This document shows positions 34,256 through 47,289 of a stretch of DNA of 64,000 nt, piece after piece (the stretch's first letter is position 1; every line of letters starts with the position of its first letter). This stretch comes from Urechis unicinctus (lineage: Eukaryota > Annelida > Polychaeta > Xenopneusta > Urechidae). Made by a program: the position numbers and the translations under genes. The DNA lies in contig CM067355.1 of assembly GCA_034190875.2 (NCBI GenBank), forward strand, positions 37,523,531 to 37,587,530, in the 5' to 3' direction. The notes beneath the pieces were generated by a model. That model was not told the origin of the DNA, did not search any database, and saw nothing but the letters and a program-made list of their open reading frames with translations.

Positions 34256-37240
34256 GATACAAAAAAATATATATTGAAATACTATTCTTATACAAATTAC
34301 CACATTTAAAAAGATAGGAAATAGACCTGGCCGCAAAATATCTATTATACTAAGATGTACTTTAGATTTCGGGCACCCAATTTGTATCGCTTTAACATGG
34401 ACTAAACAAGGTAATATGCTTAATGTTGACGAAACACACCACTTCTAGACAGTTGAAAGTACCCGCTTGTCGGGGTGTTCAGACGCTTGCTGCGCCGTCA
34501 ACATGTCAAGTCATGCCACGTGCTCAACATACACCTCTGATCCAGGCCGCTGAGATCACCCTATCTGAATATATCAGGCTCTGTGATGGCCCCGTCAATT
34601 ACAGTCATATATAGGCACTTTATCCACATTTTTTATCGCCACCCTGCAATACACGACATTCGATAATCCAGTGAAACAAGCACTACACATAGAGCAAATA
34701 ATCAGATCTAGGTATGTGGTGATTTCGCCGATGGACTGCAAATTATATTTGAATCTGGTAACTGTTACCATGATATTAATAGTCTACTCGCTATAGGTGG
34801 ACGTAATAGATTTCAATCAAGATTGTCTCGTTCACCCATATGATAGAATACCCTAATGATGGTCAAAATATACAAAGCAGGGCAATATAAGATACTATGC
34901 AATTAATCTCTGGAAAAAATACCAGCATATAATTCTACACATACCGCGTTAAAATTTAATTCTTGGAATGATTGTTATACATCGGAGCCTGTGTTCACTT
35001 GTCGGTCACTTTTATAATAACGCCAGAATATTCTCTATCCCCGACAAGAAATCCTAAACATTTAACTACGGTATAGTTAGTTTAATCAGGGTAAGGTGTA
35101 GCATGTGAGATAAATGAAGCGTTTTCAGATTAGCAGTAAAATGTTATTTTTATCAAAAGCCATCCATATGATATACTCATCTATCATATAAAATCTAGTT
35201 GTGTCGGATCTATCCTGTTAAAACCATAAGTTATCATAGGCAGCTCGAATATTTAATATGGATTTAAGTTGGGGTACAGTGGCGGACTCCGAAAGTGTTG
35301 TAAAGTTATGCACTCCGTGGTTTCCTGCTCCGCCGTGGACAACTGATCCGTTAATGTGAGTTTTACCGGGGTATAAACGCCACTCCCTTTGATCCCAAAA
35401 TAACTGATAAGAGCTAGGTGGCGTGAATCTGCCGATTTATCATGCATAAGCAATTGCCATCCCCCTTATGACTCACGTCCATCAAAATTCGTCTGTGTTG
35501 CAAAGCTAGCATTGAAAACCCTTTAAGGTAAAATATAAAAGCGAAGATGAATATATGTTACAATTTACATCAAGTATGTTGTCATAGACTTTGGGATAGA
35601 ATTAGTAGTTAGCTATTGGCAAAATTATAGCAACTTAACATGATTTGCTAAGCGTCTCAGTCTGGGGAAGGACATGAGCTATGGTATCGACAATACCAGG
35701 AATCGCATGTGGTGAATTTGCAAAGGTTAATATTTGTCGCCACCTGGGATGTATAAGTTTAGTCAGGGTCGTTCATCAGGTCTGTTTGCAAGATATATTT
35801 AAAATATAGAGTTATATCTGGCCGCGTGTCAGGGAACACGATTTAATTTTCGATAAGAACCAACGTGTCCATGACGTCAACGGAACCGCGTCAATCTAAT
35901 CATTGACTATGGTCTTCACTCGCATTTGTGCTTCTTCTGTAGCACATAGTTATGTCCGGGGGTTATTTTAAATATACTACTAGAACTATCTTTGATTATA
36001 TATCGACGACCACGAATAAGACTGATATAAATCTTACATGTAAAGGACTAACAAGTGTGACGTCACATCGCTGATTATGACGACATCATTATGTAGCCCC
36101 ATAAAATAAAGTTATTCATGTTGTTGGGTCCAGTGTGGGGGTTTTCGCATCTTTGCGGGGCGCAACATGGGGTCGCACGGGATAATAACGGCATCACTTT
36201 GTAGCCTGATATATCCGGTGTCTAATAGTTCCGTTAGCAAAGCGATGTGGACGCTCTAGCGAGTGCTCTATCGACTGACCTCTATTTCACTGTCAAATTC
36301 GATTGATTTAATTATAAAGCATATAAATTCACGTCAGAAATTTCCATATTGTAGCCAGAGCTATTCTAGTCAATGTTCACATAGCTTGAGGTGGAATAAT
36401 TCATCATTCCCCTATGTATTTTAGTGTATTCATCGGTTAATATCTTCATGGTACTGTATTGATATTTATTGATGGCACAATAAGTCCTTAAGCTTGATAG
36501 CCATGCATAAATCAACACTAAATGAGAAAGTTCATAATATCAGGTTATTTTATTTCAGACATGCTGACAAGAGTGCAAAAATATGGAGATAATTGAAAAA
36601 GAATGTGCAAGATGTTGTAACAGCTTGATGGTGGTTGTCGAGCCTTGTTCTGTAGACCTTGGTTGCATAGTGAATAGAGAACAAACAACCTTGATGTTAC
36701 TTGCCAATTTCAGTCAGCTTCTTGTCAAACCTGTAATCAAATACATTTCTGACATTGTTTGCAAAAAATACAACTAGATATAAAACATTCAATGAGAGGT
36801 CAATATACCTTGGATCTCTTCATCTTTTGGCATGAATTTCAATTTAAAGTAATGACTAGAGGACAATTAATCACTATTATGGTTTGATAAAGTATTTAAC
36901 GACACACCAGGGTTAAACACTAATTCATAATTTTTTCATAAATAACTCGGCGAAGGTCATGCAGGGCAGATTTTTAGTCTGCAGGGTACAATTGTCACAG
37001 GTGGGTCTTTTGTGTAATTTGTGCCATCAAAAGTTTACAAACAGACAGGTACTTAGTAAACTCTGCTGAACAGAAGAGCTAAAAACTGTTTATGATAGTT
37101 ACATACATGGTGAGCTTAGCTGTGATCCTCAGGGTTGTGTCTGCATCATCTGAGTCTAGCAGCCCAGACTGGAAATTCAATAAGCCAAGAAACAGGCAAT
37201 GAAAGTGATATTGGGGCAGCCCTCATCTCCTGCCACAGTT
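34256..37240. other. Noncoding interval
   Basis: AT-rich sequence with scattered short frames (60-66 codons) and no recognised domain, RNA gene or repeat. Confidence 0.45.
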
Positions 37241-37246
37241 GTGGAT

Positions 37247-37300
37247 TAGTCTGCGTCCCAGACTCTAGGGGTTCCGCTACGCTTCTCGCCCTAGAGACTA
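37247..37300. other. Nested inverted-repeat hairpin
   Basis: An outer inverted repeat TAGTCT (37247-37252)/AGACTA (37295-37300) encloses an 8-bp stem CTCTAGGG (37263-37270)/CCCTAGAG (37289-37296) with an 18-nt loop. The segment is more GC-rich than its surroundings. It could be the terminus of a small transposon or a structured RNA. Confidence 0.45.
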
Positions 37301-40300
37301 TTGAATATCAGTAACATGTAAACAGCGCCCACAGGCCTTCAGGCTAGGGGACCTTGACTTGTTGTGGATACTCAAGAATCTTTCCACTGCGACTGATACG
37401 GAACAGAGTGAAAGATTCCTTTTGTTACACAAAGGGAAATATGAATTGATCACACATATCTTATCTCATTTGTTAATCAATTTTTAAGATATATCACAAA
37501 TTACCTTGCCCAACTTTGAGGATGTGTGTATATCAGTGGAAGTGACAAATGCCTGCACTTAAATCTGTGCCTCAAGTGATAGGCACTGCAGTTGGTCAAG
37601 CTACCTTGCTATAACTCCTCGCTTGTTAGGGGTCAGTGGCCAGAAGCCATTCCTCAAAAGATTTGTGAGGTCCCTCTCTTCCATGCTGCAACACCTGAGT
37701 GGGTGCACCCTGCATAGCTGTAATATGCACAAATAGAGAGACTTATAAGATATGCATGTACATATACTTAACATTTTTAACCTCAGTTATTGTATTACCA
37801 TAATATTTATATCAAATCGATGAACCATTCATATGCATTTTTGCTGTGTCAGGTTCAATCAATGTGTGAAAGAAAGCAATGGTTAGGTGCTTGGCTTATT
37901 TCGGTTAACTTACTTAAATATTAGTAAAGATGATGGTGCGTCCGGGGATTCATGAGGATCCTTGATTTGCTTCGAACCCGGGAGATCAGCAGTGATAAAA
38001 TGGTCGCCCTGAATAGAGTAACACAATACAAAAAGGACCACAAGTAACTGTCAGCAATAGTTATTTCTTCATTAATAATACATACAGCAGTGGCGCCATA
38101 CCTGCCACTCATGAATGGGTGTGTTCAATGCGCCATAGTAGAGTCATATTGCAGACAGGCAATCAGGACAACGATAGGGTGCATCTGTACTGTCACAGCA
38201 CCAGCAGTGAGTGTTGTTATTATATGGTGCTCCCTGTCTGCTATCAATCAACTATTTATGATTGCAACCATTACAACAATATCGCTTACAGCTACAGGGT
38301 GAAACATTAACCATCACCTGATTGTCCCTGGCAAGTAGGGTAGCCATCGGACAAGTGAAGCTGCCATCTAACTTGTACAATGGGACAAGTCATTTTTTAT
38401 ATTCAAATTTGTTTTTAAACAAAGTATATTAAGATCGATCAGCGATACCTGGGAACGTGGGTTCGGTTTACCAAAAAAGAAAACCTAAATTGTCTGTTTG
38501 CGACATCAACGGCTAAACTAACTGCATTGCAAGACTCACCGGGTGATCGGCGATTCCGGTAAATTCCTTGTTAGTCATATTTTCAATCGGACTAGTAAAA
38601 ATTAGCAGGACTTGATTGAAAAACATGAGGAGATGTTAACGAAGTGTTGTTTTACTTACGTCCATATCAGGAACTAAAAAAAATCATGCTAAAATTCCAC
38701 TTGCTGCAGTAATTTACAAGCTTAGGATGAGCACTCTGGTAGCCTCACTCCCCGGTCTCCAAGGTGTAATTTTAACAGCTATGCTAGCTTAATTATCGGT
38801 GCAATATAAAAAAGAAGCTGCGGCGATTAAACATACAGGGCATGAAATTGGCAAATATGTGAATTGGCCCTCAATTTTTGTTCAACTGGCCCTTCAACAA
38901 AATGAACTGGCCCTACCAGTATTTAACTGGTCCTCTCAATGGCCTTTTTATTCACAATGCTGAAAGTAGAAGTGAAAAAGCTGAGTGAAGGTGGACTTTT
39001 TTCTAATTCATCACAGTTGCAGTCAGGTAAAGGTTTGACAAACTTGTCCATTGTTGTTAAACTTGGGAAAAATATTTTTGCGTGAAGTATCAAATCAGAG
39101 ACTTGTAATGCCGGGAACATTCGACACTCATTTGCACTTGACATAGACTGACCAATAAAAACGAGTTATACAAATTCATTGATAATCGTGTGCTTTCGTC
39201 AATACACAAATAACCGAAGTACTCTGGATAAAAGCTGAGGTCAAGTCAATTGGGTCAGTTCACAATTTCAAACAATCGCGCTATTGTCAACATGTTTATC
39301 TTTTGACGTCGAGCATGGTAACAGAAAAGTTATCGGCCTGGCGGACGACAAATGTGACAAATGAGTCCGTGGAATATACTTTTATAACCAATTTCGTGCC
39401 CTGACATACTAACTTTGTTAAAAATAAACGTCAGAATTTTACGTTCTAACAAAGGGCAACAACATTGCTGGAAAACGATGAATTAATCAGTTGTATAATA
39501 TAAATAACGATGCTAGATTTAATACCGCTGCTTTATTAAAACACAAAACGTGTCCTTAAATATAGCAATGAGGTAAAATCTACGCGGATGTATAATTATG
39601 CTAATGCTAACCTGACAAACCGCAAAATGACAATGTGTATCCTGTTAGGGTTTTCTAGCCATGAAAGTTTTGTCAGATATGGTGACCAATTTATTGCCAG
39701 TCGACCCAAACTAAAGAACAAAAGCCATTGATGAGTCAACCTCAGTTGACCCTCTGCTAGTGCAGATTGAGGAAGAGACCATCCCACTACCAACTACCTG
39801 CTTTATTTGAACGTACTCGAGCAAGAAGAGTAAATAAATGTCAGCTGATAAAAGTGGCAACACAGCATTACTGCATTATTATGTGACGGTAACCAATAAA
39901 TATATAGGACTAATTTTTTCATTAAGCTTAATCAACCTCATCCAACGGGGCTTAGGCCTGCGACCTACACACACCATCGCCCCCTAGTCCTTACCCACAC
40001 GGGCCACAGCACTCGCCTGAAATTATCAAGCCACTGTTATATTATCGCTCATATCAATACAAAGTGTATTTCTCTGGCTTCACCTACATGCAAGAGACCA
40101 ACACGCAATGAGTATATATGAAACAATGCGAGTAAGGTACCTGTCATATACCATGAATATTCTCTGAATTATAACTCGTACAGTCCATTAGAACAGACAC
40201 TGCATTGCGTCACACGTGATATGCGACAGGCTTGTTGATCATTAAACTAGCTCGATAACGGTGCTTCCGCGGCGAACCGCCCTGAAAAGTCGAAGGGGTT

Positions 40301-40645
40301 TGGATCAATGATGCTTTTTAAAAATGTACCCATCACTGAAACTCACTAGGCTAACGTCATCCCCGTCCAAGAACCTAAGCAACGAGCTTCTGAATATGAT
40401 TCAAACATGTAATATCTAAAAACTTTATAGCTAAGTTATGGGAATCGTATATCAAGAGTTAATGACTTTGTGTTGGCCTGAATCAATCCATTATACTCCA
40501 ATTCATCCCAGAATGCTCTTTCTATAATCGTTTCGTAATTCAATTATAAATTAATAATTATTGACCACATCCCATATTTTTAAAATTTATTACTGATATT
40601 GGCGTAGCGCTATACCGGTCTTGCATGTCTTTGGTTGCATTTCGA
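37301..40645. other. Noncoding interval
   Basis: No gene supported; overlapping short frames near 38.1-38.3 kb and 39.6-39.8 kb have no recognisable domains. Four variants of ACTGGCCCT occur near 38864-38935 (GAATTGGCCCTC, CAACTGGCCCTTC, GAACTGGCCCTAC, TAACTGGTCCTC), a short minisatellite-like cluster. Confidence 0.45.
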
Positions 40646-40737
40646 CCTGCAACGCTGATTGGCGAATGCAGGTATCTCACATGGTACGATAAGACCAGCT
40701 GCAATGTCTATTAGCATAAGCAGTTGGAGACCTGCAC
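40646..40737 (-). mobile_element. Inverted-terminal element F1, solo terminus
   Basis: The minus strand of this segment matches the terminus of element F1. It holds TGCAGGTCTCCAACTGCTTA, then GGTCTTATCGTACCATGTGA, then CCTGCATTCGCCAATCAGCG. Homology stops on both sides, so only a single terminus of about 90 bp is present. Confidence 0.75.
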
Positions 40738-42490
40738 ATCAATGTAGAGTAACTATCCCCAAACCTCATTAGGACACTGAACAAGGCCGGTGCATACACA
40801 CGTTTTATTAGGTATAAGGAAGTCCATGAACCCAGCTGCGCAGAGCTGGGGCAAACATTAATTGGCGTAACAGCATTTAGAACATTAGCGAGGTGACCAA
40901 GCAATATAGAAACAGATTAAGTAAGAAATATGCAAAAGCAAGGGAGATAAATGAGAGATGGTCTGGGATGCCGGGTGTCTGGAGTAGGGAAGAGGCAAAG
41001 AGGAACAGAAAAACGGTAAAACTACATAAGCTAAAAAGTACGTGAGAAAGGGTTTAAAAAAGAGGATGGCGGAGGGACGAAGAAGAGGCAACCGAGTGAA
41101 GCAAGTCCAGGCTCAGCGGAGAGTGACCACGACAGACAGCGCGCGGGCATAAACGACTAAGAAAGACGTAAACCCTGCGGGAGGGAACTGAGACTGAAAA
41201 AGGACGCACGAGGAGGGTGAATGCAAGGAGCGCAAGATGGCGAAAAACGCGAGGGAGCAAGGGCTAATTACATACTATTAAAGACTCAATAGCACGATAA
41301 TTCACCAACATAAGCCTCTTTTCTGCACGCTAAATTCATATCAGTGCTTAGAATTCAGGTATTAAACCACCAACAGAATATCGCATTATATACCCGCTAG
41401 ATCTTAATTAATATTTGGCGATTCACCATGGTGTTCCTATTCTCCATCGATTTGTATGTAAGTATGTTTGATACGGATGACGATTAAAACCGACGGTTAG
41501 TGATATGTTTATGAAATTAAGACGAATTCCACCATGTACACTTTGTCGAAGACGTCATGAGTTACCTACCAGAGGTAAATAAGGCACCGTGGTCGCTAAC
41601 AAGTTTTGATCAAACACGATTCGTTCAACCTAAGGCCTTAAACAACTGTGCGTCATAATAACCTGAAATTTGTCTTCAAGACGTTCTGTGACATCGGATC
41701 CTGAAAGATTAGACAGGCCACACTGGCATAGAAACTATGCGCAGGCAATCATTGACCAGTATAACTGGCAATAAGCCTTATCTATCTGAGATCAAAAGCT
41801 GTGGGTCGGCAAACCGGATAACAATGTAATGACTATGACTCTCATGCAAAAGTATGGGTAACGCAGTGCTCAGTGAGACTGATGATCAATCATGGAGTTA
41901 GATTAGATTATACGGGATTGTTATCTGCGTCAACTCTACATTATGGATACAAATTATGTAATCCAAGCTGGTGATGGCCCTTAGAATCTACATGCATCAC
42001 TGTCTTACAGCTTTCAGCAGTTGATACTCAGTTGACTGTTAGTGTGGATTTCCGGTATGCATGGATATATCCCAACAAGTGCCACTTTTACTAAACAGAT
42101 CTTATGACATATCATGCCGTATCAAATCTATCAAAATGTGAAACATTTGTGAGCAATATATGGAAAGTTTATGAGAAACTATAGTTAATTTAATGTATAT
42201 CTTCCAACATGGAATTGTCATATGCTTTTGCCGATTTTTCTAATGCCGCTGAAGGAGGCGCCATTAAAATTCTAGAAAATGTCCGACACGTGCCTGGCTG
42301 TGGATGTGGTGTTCATATAGCTATACATATATCAGACTGTCGAACAGCGTGCATGATTCTCCATTGAACAACAACAAAATCCAGATTAAATGAATATATG
42401 TAGCCACAAATCTTTAACCTGTCGTGATGTTACATTAATTCAAGAACAAAAACGTCGCCTATGTCAATATGGCCCCTGGCATACATTCAT
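40738..42490. other. Interval with a purine-rich island
   Basis: From about 40905 to 41265 the plus strand is strongly purine-rich without simple periodicity. Plus-strand frames there are charged (RLSKKYAKAREINERWSGM) and preceded, in another frame, by LNKAGAYTRFIRYKEVHEPS. This may be a decayed coding region of unknown type. The remainder up to 42.49 kb is AT-rich with nothing recognised. Confidence 0.35.
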
Positions 42491-42498
42491 GGACTGAG

Positions 42499-42518
42499 CC
42501 AATGCAGACGTATATAAA
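42499..42518 (+). promoter_or_regulatory. Candidate core promoter (CCAAT and TATA box)
   Basis: TATATAAA at 42511-42518, with CCAAT just upstream at 42499. Transcription would start near 42540-42545, giving a 5' UTR whose first exon could end at a GAG|GTAAAA donor near 42584. Confidence 0.55.
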
Positions 42519-42618
42519 CCCTGCGCAACCAGTAGCCTAGAGAAACAAGTAGTTAAGAGATACAAGTCTGAGAACACAACCGAGGTAAAACAAGGTGCGA
42601 AGACCACCCACTAATACA

Positions 42619-42800
<182 letters not shown>

Positions 42801-42911
42801 TGTATATGTCTGTCTATGTTATGTGTTGGTGTTTGTGTGTGTGGGTGGGTGTATGTGCACGTTTAAATACGCATTTTTGTTGTGTTTGATGTAGTAAGGA
42901 AGAATAACAAT

Positions 42912-43930
42912 ATGCATTACCAAAGGCTGGCAGTATTCCTTCTTGTGGTCGCTCTGGTCACCGTGATGGACGCGAAATCTAATAAGAAAAACGAAGGAAA
43001 GAAACGGGTGAGATCATAGGAGACAATTTTATATCAATATTGGTGCTTTATGTTGCTTGCTGCTGAAACGTTTCGGCAAAAATTTATATGATCAACTCGA
43101 TTGTATAGCGTAGGGAGTTTTCCCAGGCCGATATACAACTGCTGCTGCATGTATATGATATCTACTGTTCTTCACAATATATCAGGCCGATCATCTCAGA
43201 TTATTACCAGGATAAGCTCGTCTGACACTATGATTTAAAGACTTTTGAAAGCTTTCGTTATTGTATAAGGCCATCATTGTAATCAAGTACATTTAAGCTT
43301 AATGCAATTTTTTTGTAAGCCAATAAAGTAATATTTTCATCAAGTTGTGGCTTCTTTTAGATTGCATTGCATATTGTTTGCATTGGCAAAGTTGTATTGT
43401 TAAACTATTTTGTGTTATTTAGGGTGAATTAGAATCATCATCTGCTCAAAACAAAATGGTGAGTATTCGTTTAAGAACATTCTCATCATGTTGTTACTTC
43501 GTTCAAGTTGTAGTGCATAATGTTTGCATTTGACATTTTGTTTCGTGCTATAGGAGAAATCAGGATCTGCGGAAAAGAAATGGGTAGGTTCGAAAATGAT
43601 TTGAAAGCATATCGATGAATAATCATTTTGAATATATTATTGCTTTTGCTGCTGAAACATTTATAATCAAATACAACCGATAGCAACCTAGCCACGCAGC
43701 TGTGTCTCGTATATCATCGTATTTTTTCGGACATGTTGATATTTGTCATAAAAGCTTGTGCTTTTCAGGGTAATTCAGATTCTTCATCTTCCGACAAATC
43801 TTTAAATGTTATTCCCACTACTACCATTACTGCTAGCTCCACTGCAACCACTACAACCATTGCAACCACTGCAACCACTGCTTCTCCTTCCACTTCCTCC
43901 ACTACTGTTCCTCCAGTAGTCATAGGATGA
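42912..43930 (+). CDS. Small secreted Thr/Ser-rich protein, four coding exons, 107 aa
   Basis: Coding exons are 42912-43007, 43423-43458, 43554-43583 and 43769-43930. Every intron is phase 0 with GT donor (GTGAGA, GTGAGT, GTAGGT) and AG acceptor (TTTAG, CTATAG, TTTCAG), and the exons join into 107 codons. Exon 1 encodes a signal peptide (MHYQRLAVFLLVVALVTVMDA, probable cleavage near residue 21) and a Lys/Asn-rich start. Exons 2 and 3 are tiny (12 and 10 codons: GELESSSAQNKM, EKSGSAEKKW). Exon 4 starts similarly (GNSDSSSSDKS) and ends with a Thr/Ser-rich, mucin-like tail to VPPVVIG. A TATA box lies upstream, with a likely 5' UTR intron (acceptor near 42894). AATAAA is at 44019. It is probably secreted and O-glycosylated; its biological role is unknown. 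Matrix, mucus or peptide precursor are all possible. Confidence 0.78.
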
Positions 43931-44018
43931 CTTGATGAATGCTCCATAGAGTTAACTTTACCCAAGAATAGTCTTCTCAGAATCAAGGGAAAAATCTTCT
44001 AACATGCAATTGGAAAAA

Positions 44019-44024
44019 AATAAA
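44019..44024 (+). terminator. Poly(A) signal AATAAA
   Basis: AATAAA 89 nt after the stop codon of the secreted-protein gene, the expected distance for its polyadenylation signal. Confidence 0.7.
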
Positions 44025-44559
44025 ATGCTTTATTGAGCCCCATATTTCTTTCATCATTATCTAATGCAGGTCTATTTGTTGGCACAAACTGCTTGGAACT
44101 AGCGATTCTTTGTTCATTGATAAATGTGATTGTCTGTAGTATTACAGAATACTTAAACATGGACGACATGATTGCGTATCTAAAGGCGGACCTTCGAAGG
44201 GGAAAATGTGAAATGAATACAGGAACGATTATAACAAAAATCTGGTTTCGTTAAAGGGTTATTCATGAAACATAGACATCATCTGCTGCACCAGACATCT
44301 AACTCATCCGGAAGGCTAATCTTATCTGATATAAGGTTGTCAGTAAAACGACAGAATGAGATCAGGTGCAGGTTTCCACATGACGGAAAACACACTGTTT
44401 ACAGTTTGCGCACATCTGAAAGCCATTGTGAACCGTTTATTATTTACTAGGCGAAGACAAAGCATTGTTCAATATTTTGATTCAACACGCAAACATTACA
44501 AATTTCTCGTCCCCTAAAGCTTTTCGTGTAGTGTGTTGGTCTACACCCATCCAAGTAAT
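44025..44559. other. Noncoding interval
   Basis: Between the secreted-protein gene and Polinton copy B; two short frames, nothing recognised. Confidence 0.5.
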
Positions 44560-44599
44560 CAGCTGACATGGGTATTTTGGACCGCGCGAGCGTGTTTAC

Positions 44600-47060
44600 A
44601 CGACATTGGATAAGCAAATTTTGAACACCGAAGCTGCAACTTGTACAGAGTAGTGTAGAGAGTGGCGGTACGAGCGCAGTTTCCAAATGGACGCACATAC
44701 AGAAAATGATCGACGCGTGCCAAAATGCCAGTGTCTACACCACCCTGAGCTATCCACCGCTTTGAGTCGAATGGGGAGAGAGACACCTTGTTGACGTAGA
44801 GCCGATAAATTTTGTGGCCGGCACTCCTGAGCATGTTCATTCCGTGGCGAAAACTGCTTTTGGGCGAACAGTGACGTACTGAGCGTGCCATAGATGCTTC
44901 TTGACCACAACCTTCTTTACACCTTTTGCTTTTTTCATCTCATCCCGCCTTGACATCAACATCGAGTACATCTTAGGGTCAGATCAACATCCTCTTTGAT
45001 GGGCACCCCAGCGCACTCATCCTTCATCTTCCCCAGCGCCTTCTTGTTCCCATTGCTCTACAGGCTGTGGATCGGATGATAGTTGCTAGTGTCAAAGAGA
45101 TGTCCATCTTCCTTCATGTCAGCATACAAGTTAGGCGTGTGTATCTCCATAAGCAGCGAATCCGTATCGTGTACAACAGACCAAGGTTCTTGCCGTATCT
45201 GGGCTTCATGGTATTGTAATAAAAGTCGTACATCAGGTGCTTGGAGAGGTATACACATACCCACATACAACGGGCGGTTCAGTACCAGGTGAGTCTTGTG
45301 CATGTGCAGAGTGGCCAGGTCATCATCAAACACCCGATGACGCGCGTAGGAGGGACTGGCGATAAGCCTACGCATTCTTTCGTCTTCCTTTGAGGGAACA
45401 ATCTTGACATCAACCCGCCTCCGGAGGTTCTCCATAGTGTAACCGAACACAGAGTTATTCATCATCTTATACAGGTCCTTCCCAAAGTTGCTGGTGGCCA
45501 CCTTACGCAGATCTGTATTCATCCGAATGTAAGGCTCTATCTAGGGGCTCTGATCAAAGACATGTTCACAATGAATCTCATCCCTAACGACAGATACAGC
45601 TTGAGGTTCCTGTAGTGCACCACATACTTCTCCTTATTCCGCAGGCTTGGTACCAGCTTTTCACCCACGCCCAAGGTGCCACCCAACTCGCCCAGGAGGT
45701 TCTTCTGATAGTTCAACAACCAGTCGTTCTCTACAAGAAGCCACTCAGGAGCCAGCTGGTAGTCGTTGTGCTCGTCATGAAGTACACACGTGACAGTGGG
45801 TTGCAGCCTTATGTGCCCTTCTATCCTCCTGAGTCATTTGCATAGACACAGGCTTGGACAGACTGCTTTGATCTTTTTCTTCTCCTGCTGCAGAGCCTTT
45901 AAGAACTTCTCCACAGCATAGATTCCTCTGTAAACCATGAGAGGTTTAGTCTTACTGTCACACCGAACAACCACATAGTTGTAGCCACAACCCTGGTGCC
46001 TTTGCGTTCTCTGCGTGCTGGTCTTACCAGGATCAAGTGCACGACCAGGAAGCTTCTCTGTGAGCACCTCAAATTCAGCATAGATGACGTAGGGTGCAGC
46101 AAGCTGTTTCTGGCAGGTCTGGAAGGATAATATATTCTTCCCTTCCTCAGGCATATCCACTCGCTCAGCAGTTTGCCCTGTCCTCATGCACTCAGGCTTG
46201 TGCGTCAGGAGCAGACCATGTGTGGTATATCCATGCAGACATAGTTCAGAAAAACTTGCGGTGCTCGTGCTTACTCTGGTCATGCAGCAAGCGGTTCAGG
46301 TCTTTGATTTCTGTGTAATGAAGCCTGCCGTCCTTCTCAATCAGCATGAGGTTTATACGAGTGCTTACTGATGTGGTGTACGAAAGAAGGTCTCTCCGTC
46401 CAAGTGAAAAACGTTCAAGGCTAGGTTAGCATGCTTTTCTATATTCTCAACATGTGACACCGGTGTAGGATATTCTACACCTGCACCCTCCAACAGATCC
46501 AAAAGCCACTGAATGTTATATTTTGATGGTCCCTGTGGGTTCTTAGCAACCGGGTGCAGAGCGGTTACAACAATTCATAGAATTCGGAAGTAGTCCTAGT
46601 TCTTTACATTTATGATGGCCTGCTTAGCCGCCAGCGCAGCTGGCAGTCGCAGGTAAGTGCAGGTAGTTGGCAATATCAATCCACAGAGTTGTGACCGCCT
46701 CAAACTCCCAACCAGAACCTTGGCTGGTCCACTACTCCAACAGCTCTTGAATATTAACAGCACTCTGGTCCAGCGCAACGTCCAGGTCTTCTGAGGAGAG
46801 AACCACCTGCTGCTTATTAGCAACACAGGCTCAATATACTCAGTGCTGTCATCATCAGCGTGCTTGGAGAGTCTTACCTTAAGGGCAAACTGACACTTAA
46901 TTCCACCTAGCTCTTCTAGCTCAGCAGTCAAAACTTTATGCATCTTCCGACGCATGCCCTTAAAGAACATCATACGGTCCGAGCTAAGGTGGTGAGACTC
47001 GGGAACCATCAACGCAAATAGTTTTTAACAGCCCACTTAGTCTTGTTGAAGGCAAGATAA
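44600..47060 (-). pseudogene. Polinton family B DNA polymerase, broken (copy B)
   Basis: Homologous to the polymerase of copy A. From the N-terminal side it shows NKTKWAVKNYLR (about 47040), HHLSSDRMMFFKGMRRKMHK and FALKVRLSKHADDDSTEYIE (about 46990-46830), MPEEGKNILSFQ (about 46150), LGEKLVPSLR-like sequence (about 45660), FGKDLYKMMNNSVFGYTMEN (about 45480) and RHRVFDDDLATLHMHKTHLV (about 45340). At the metal-binding motif C a one-base deletion splits the motif: LLYT is in one frame and DTDSLLMEIHTP in another. The C-terminal block near 44850-44740 (FRHGMNMLRSAGHKIYRLYV, FDSKRWIAQGGVDTG) keeps a segment lost in copy A. Clearly a pseudogene. Confidence 0.84.
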
Positions 47061-47129
47061 GCTGAGAGGACTGGGGACTGGGTTGCAGGAACTGGTCTGC
47101 GTGGGTCAGGGGAGCGGTCCATCCAACAA

Positions 47130-47289
47130 ATAATATAGTACAGGCTCACCAGATTTAGTGACAGTGCTTCACAACGTCATGAGCTTGGTGCACCTCCTTA
47201 GGGACAGGGACATCAAATTTTGGTCTGGGAATGTGTTTTGGCACTGGCAGATAGATTTTCCATATTGCTTGCTTTGTAAGACAGGTCGC
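47130..47289 (-). pseudogene. Polinton integrase remnant with core deletion (copy B)
   Basis: The minus strand gives KQAIWKIYLPVPKHIPRPKF and VHQAHDVVKH, then jumps to VTKSGEPVLYYLLDGP. This corresponds to the N-terminal and C-terminal parts of the copy A integrase with nearly the entire DDE core deleted. The right end is fused near 47285 to the small membrane protein frame. Confidence 0.75.
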
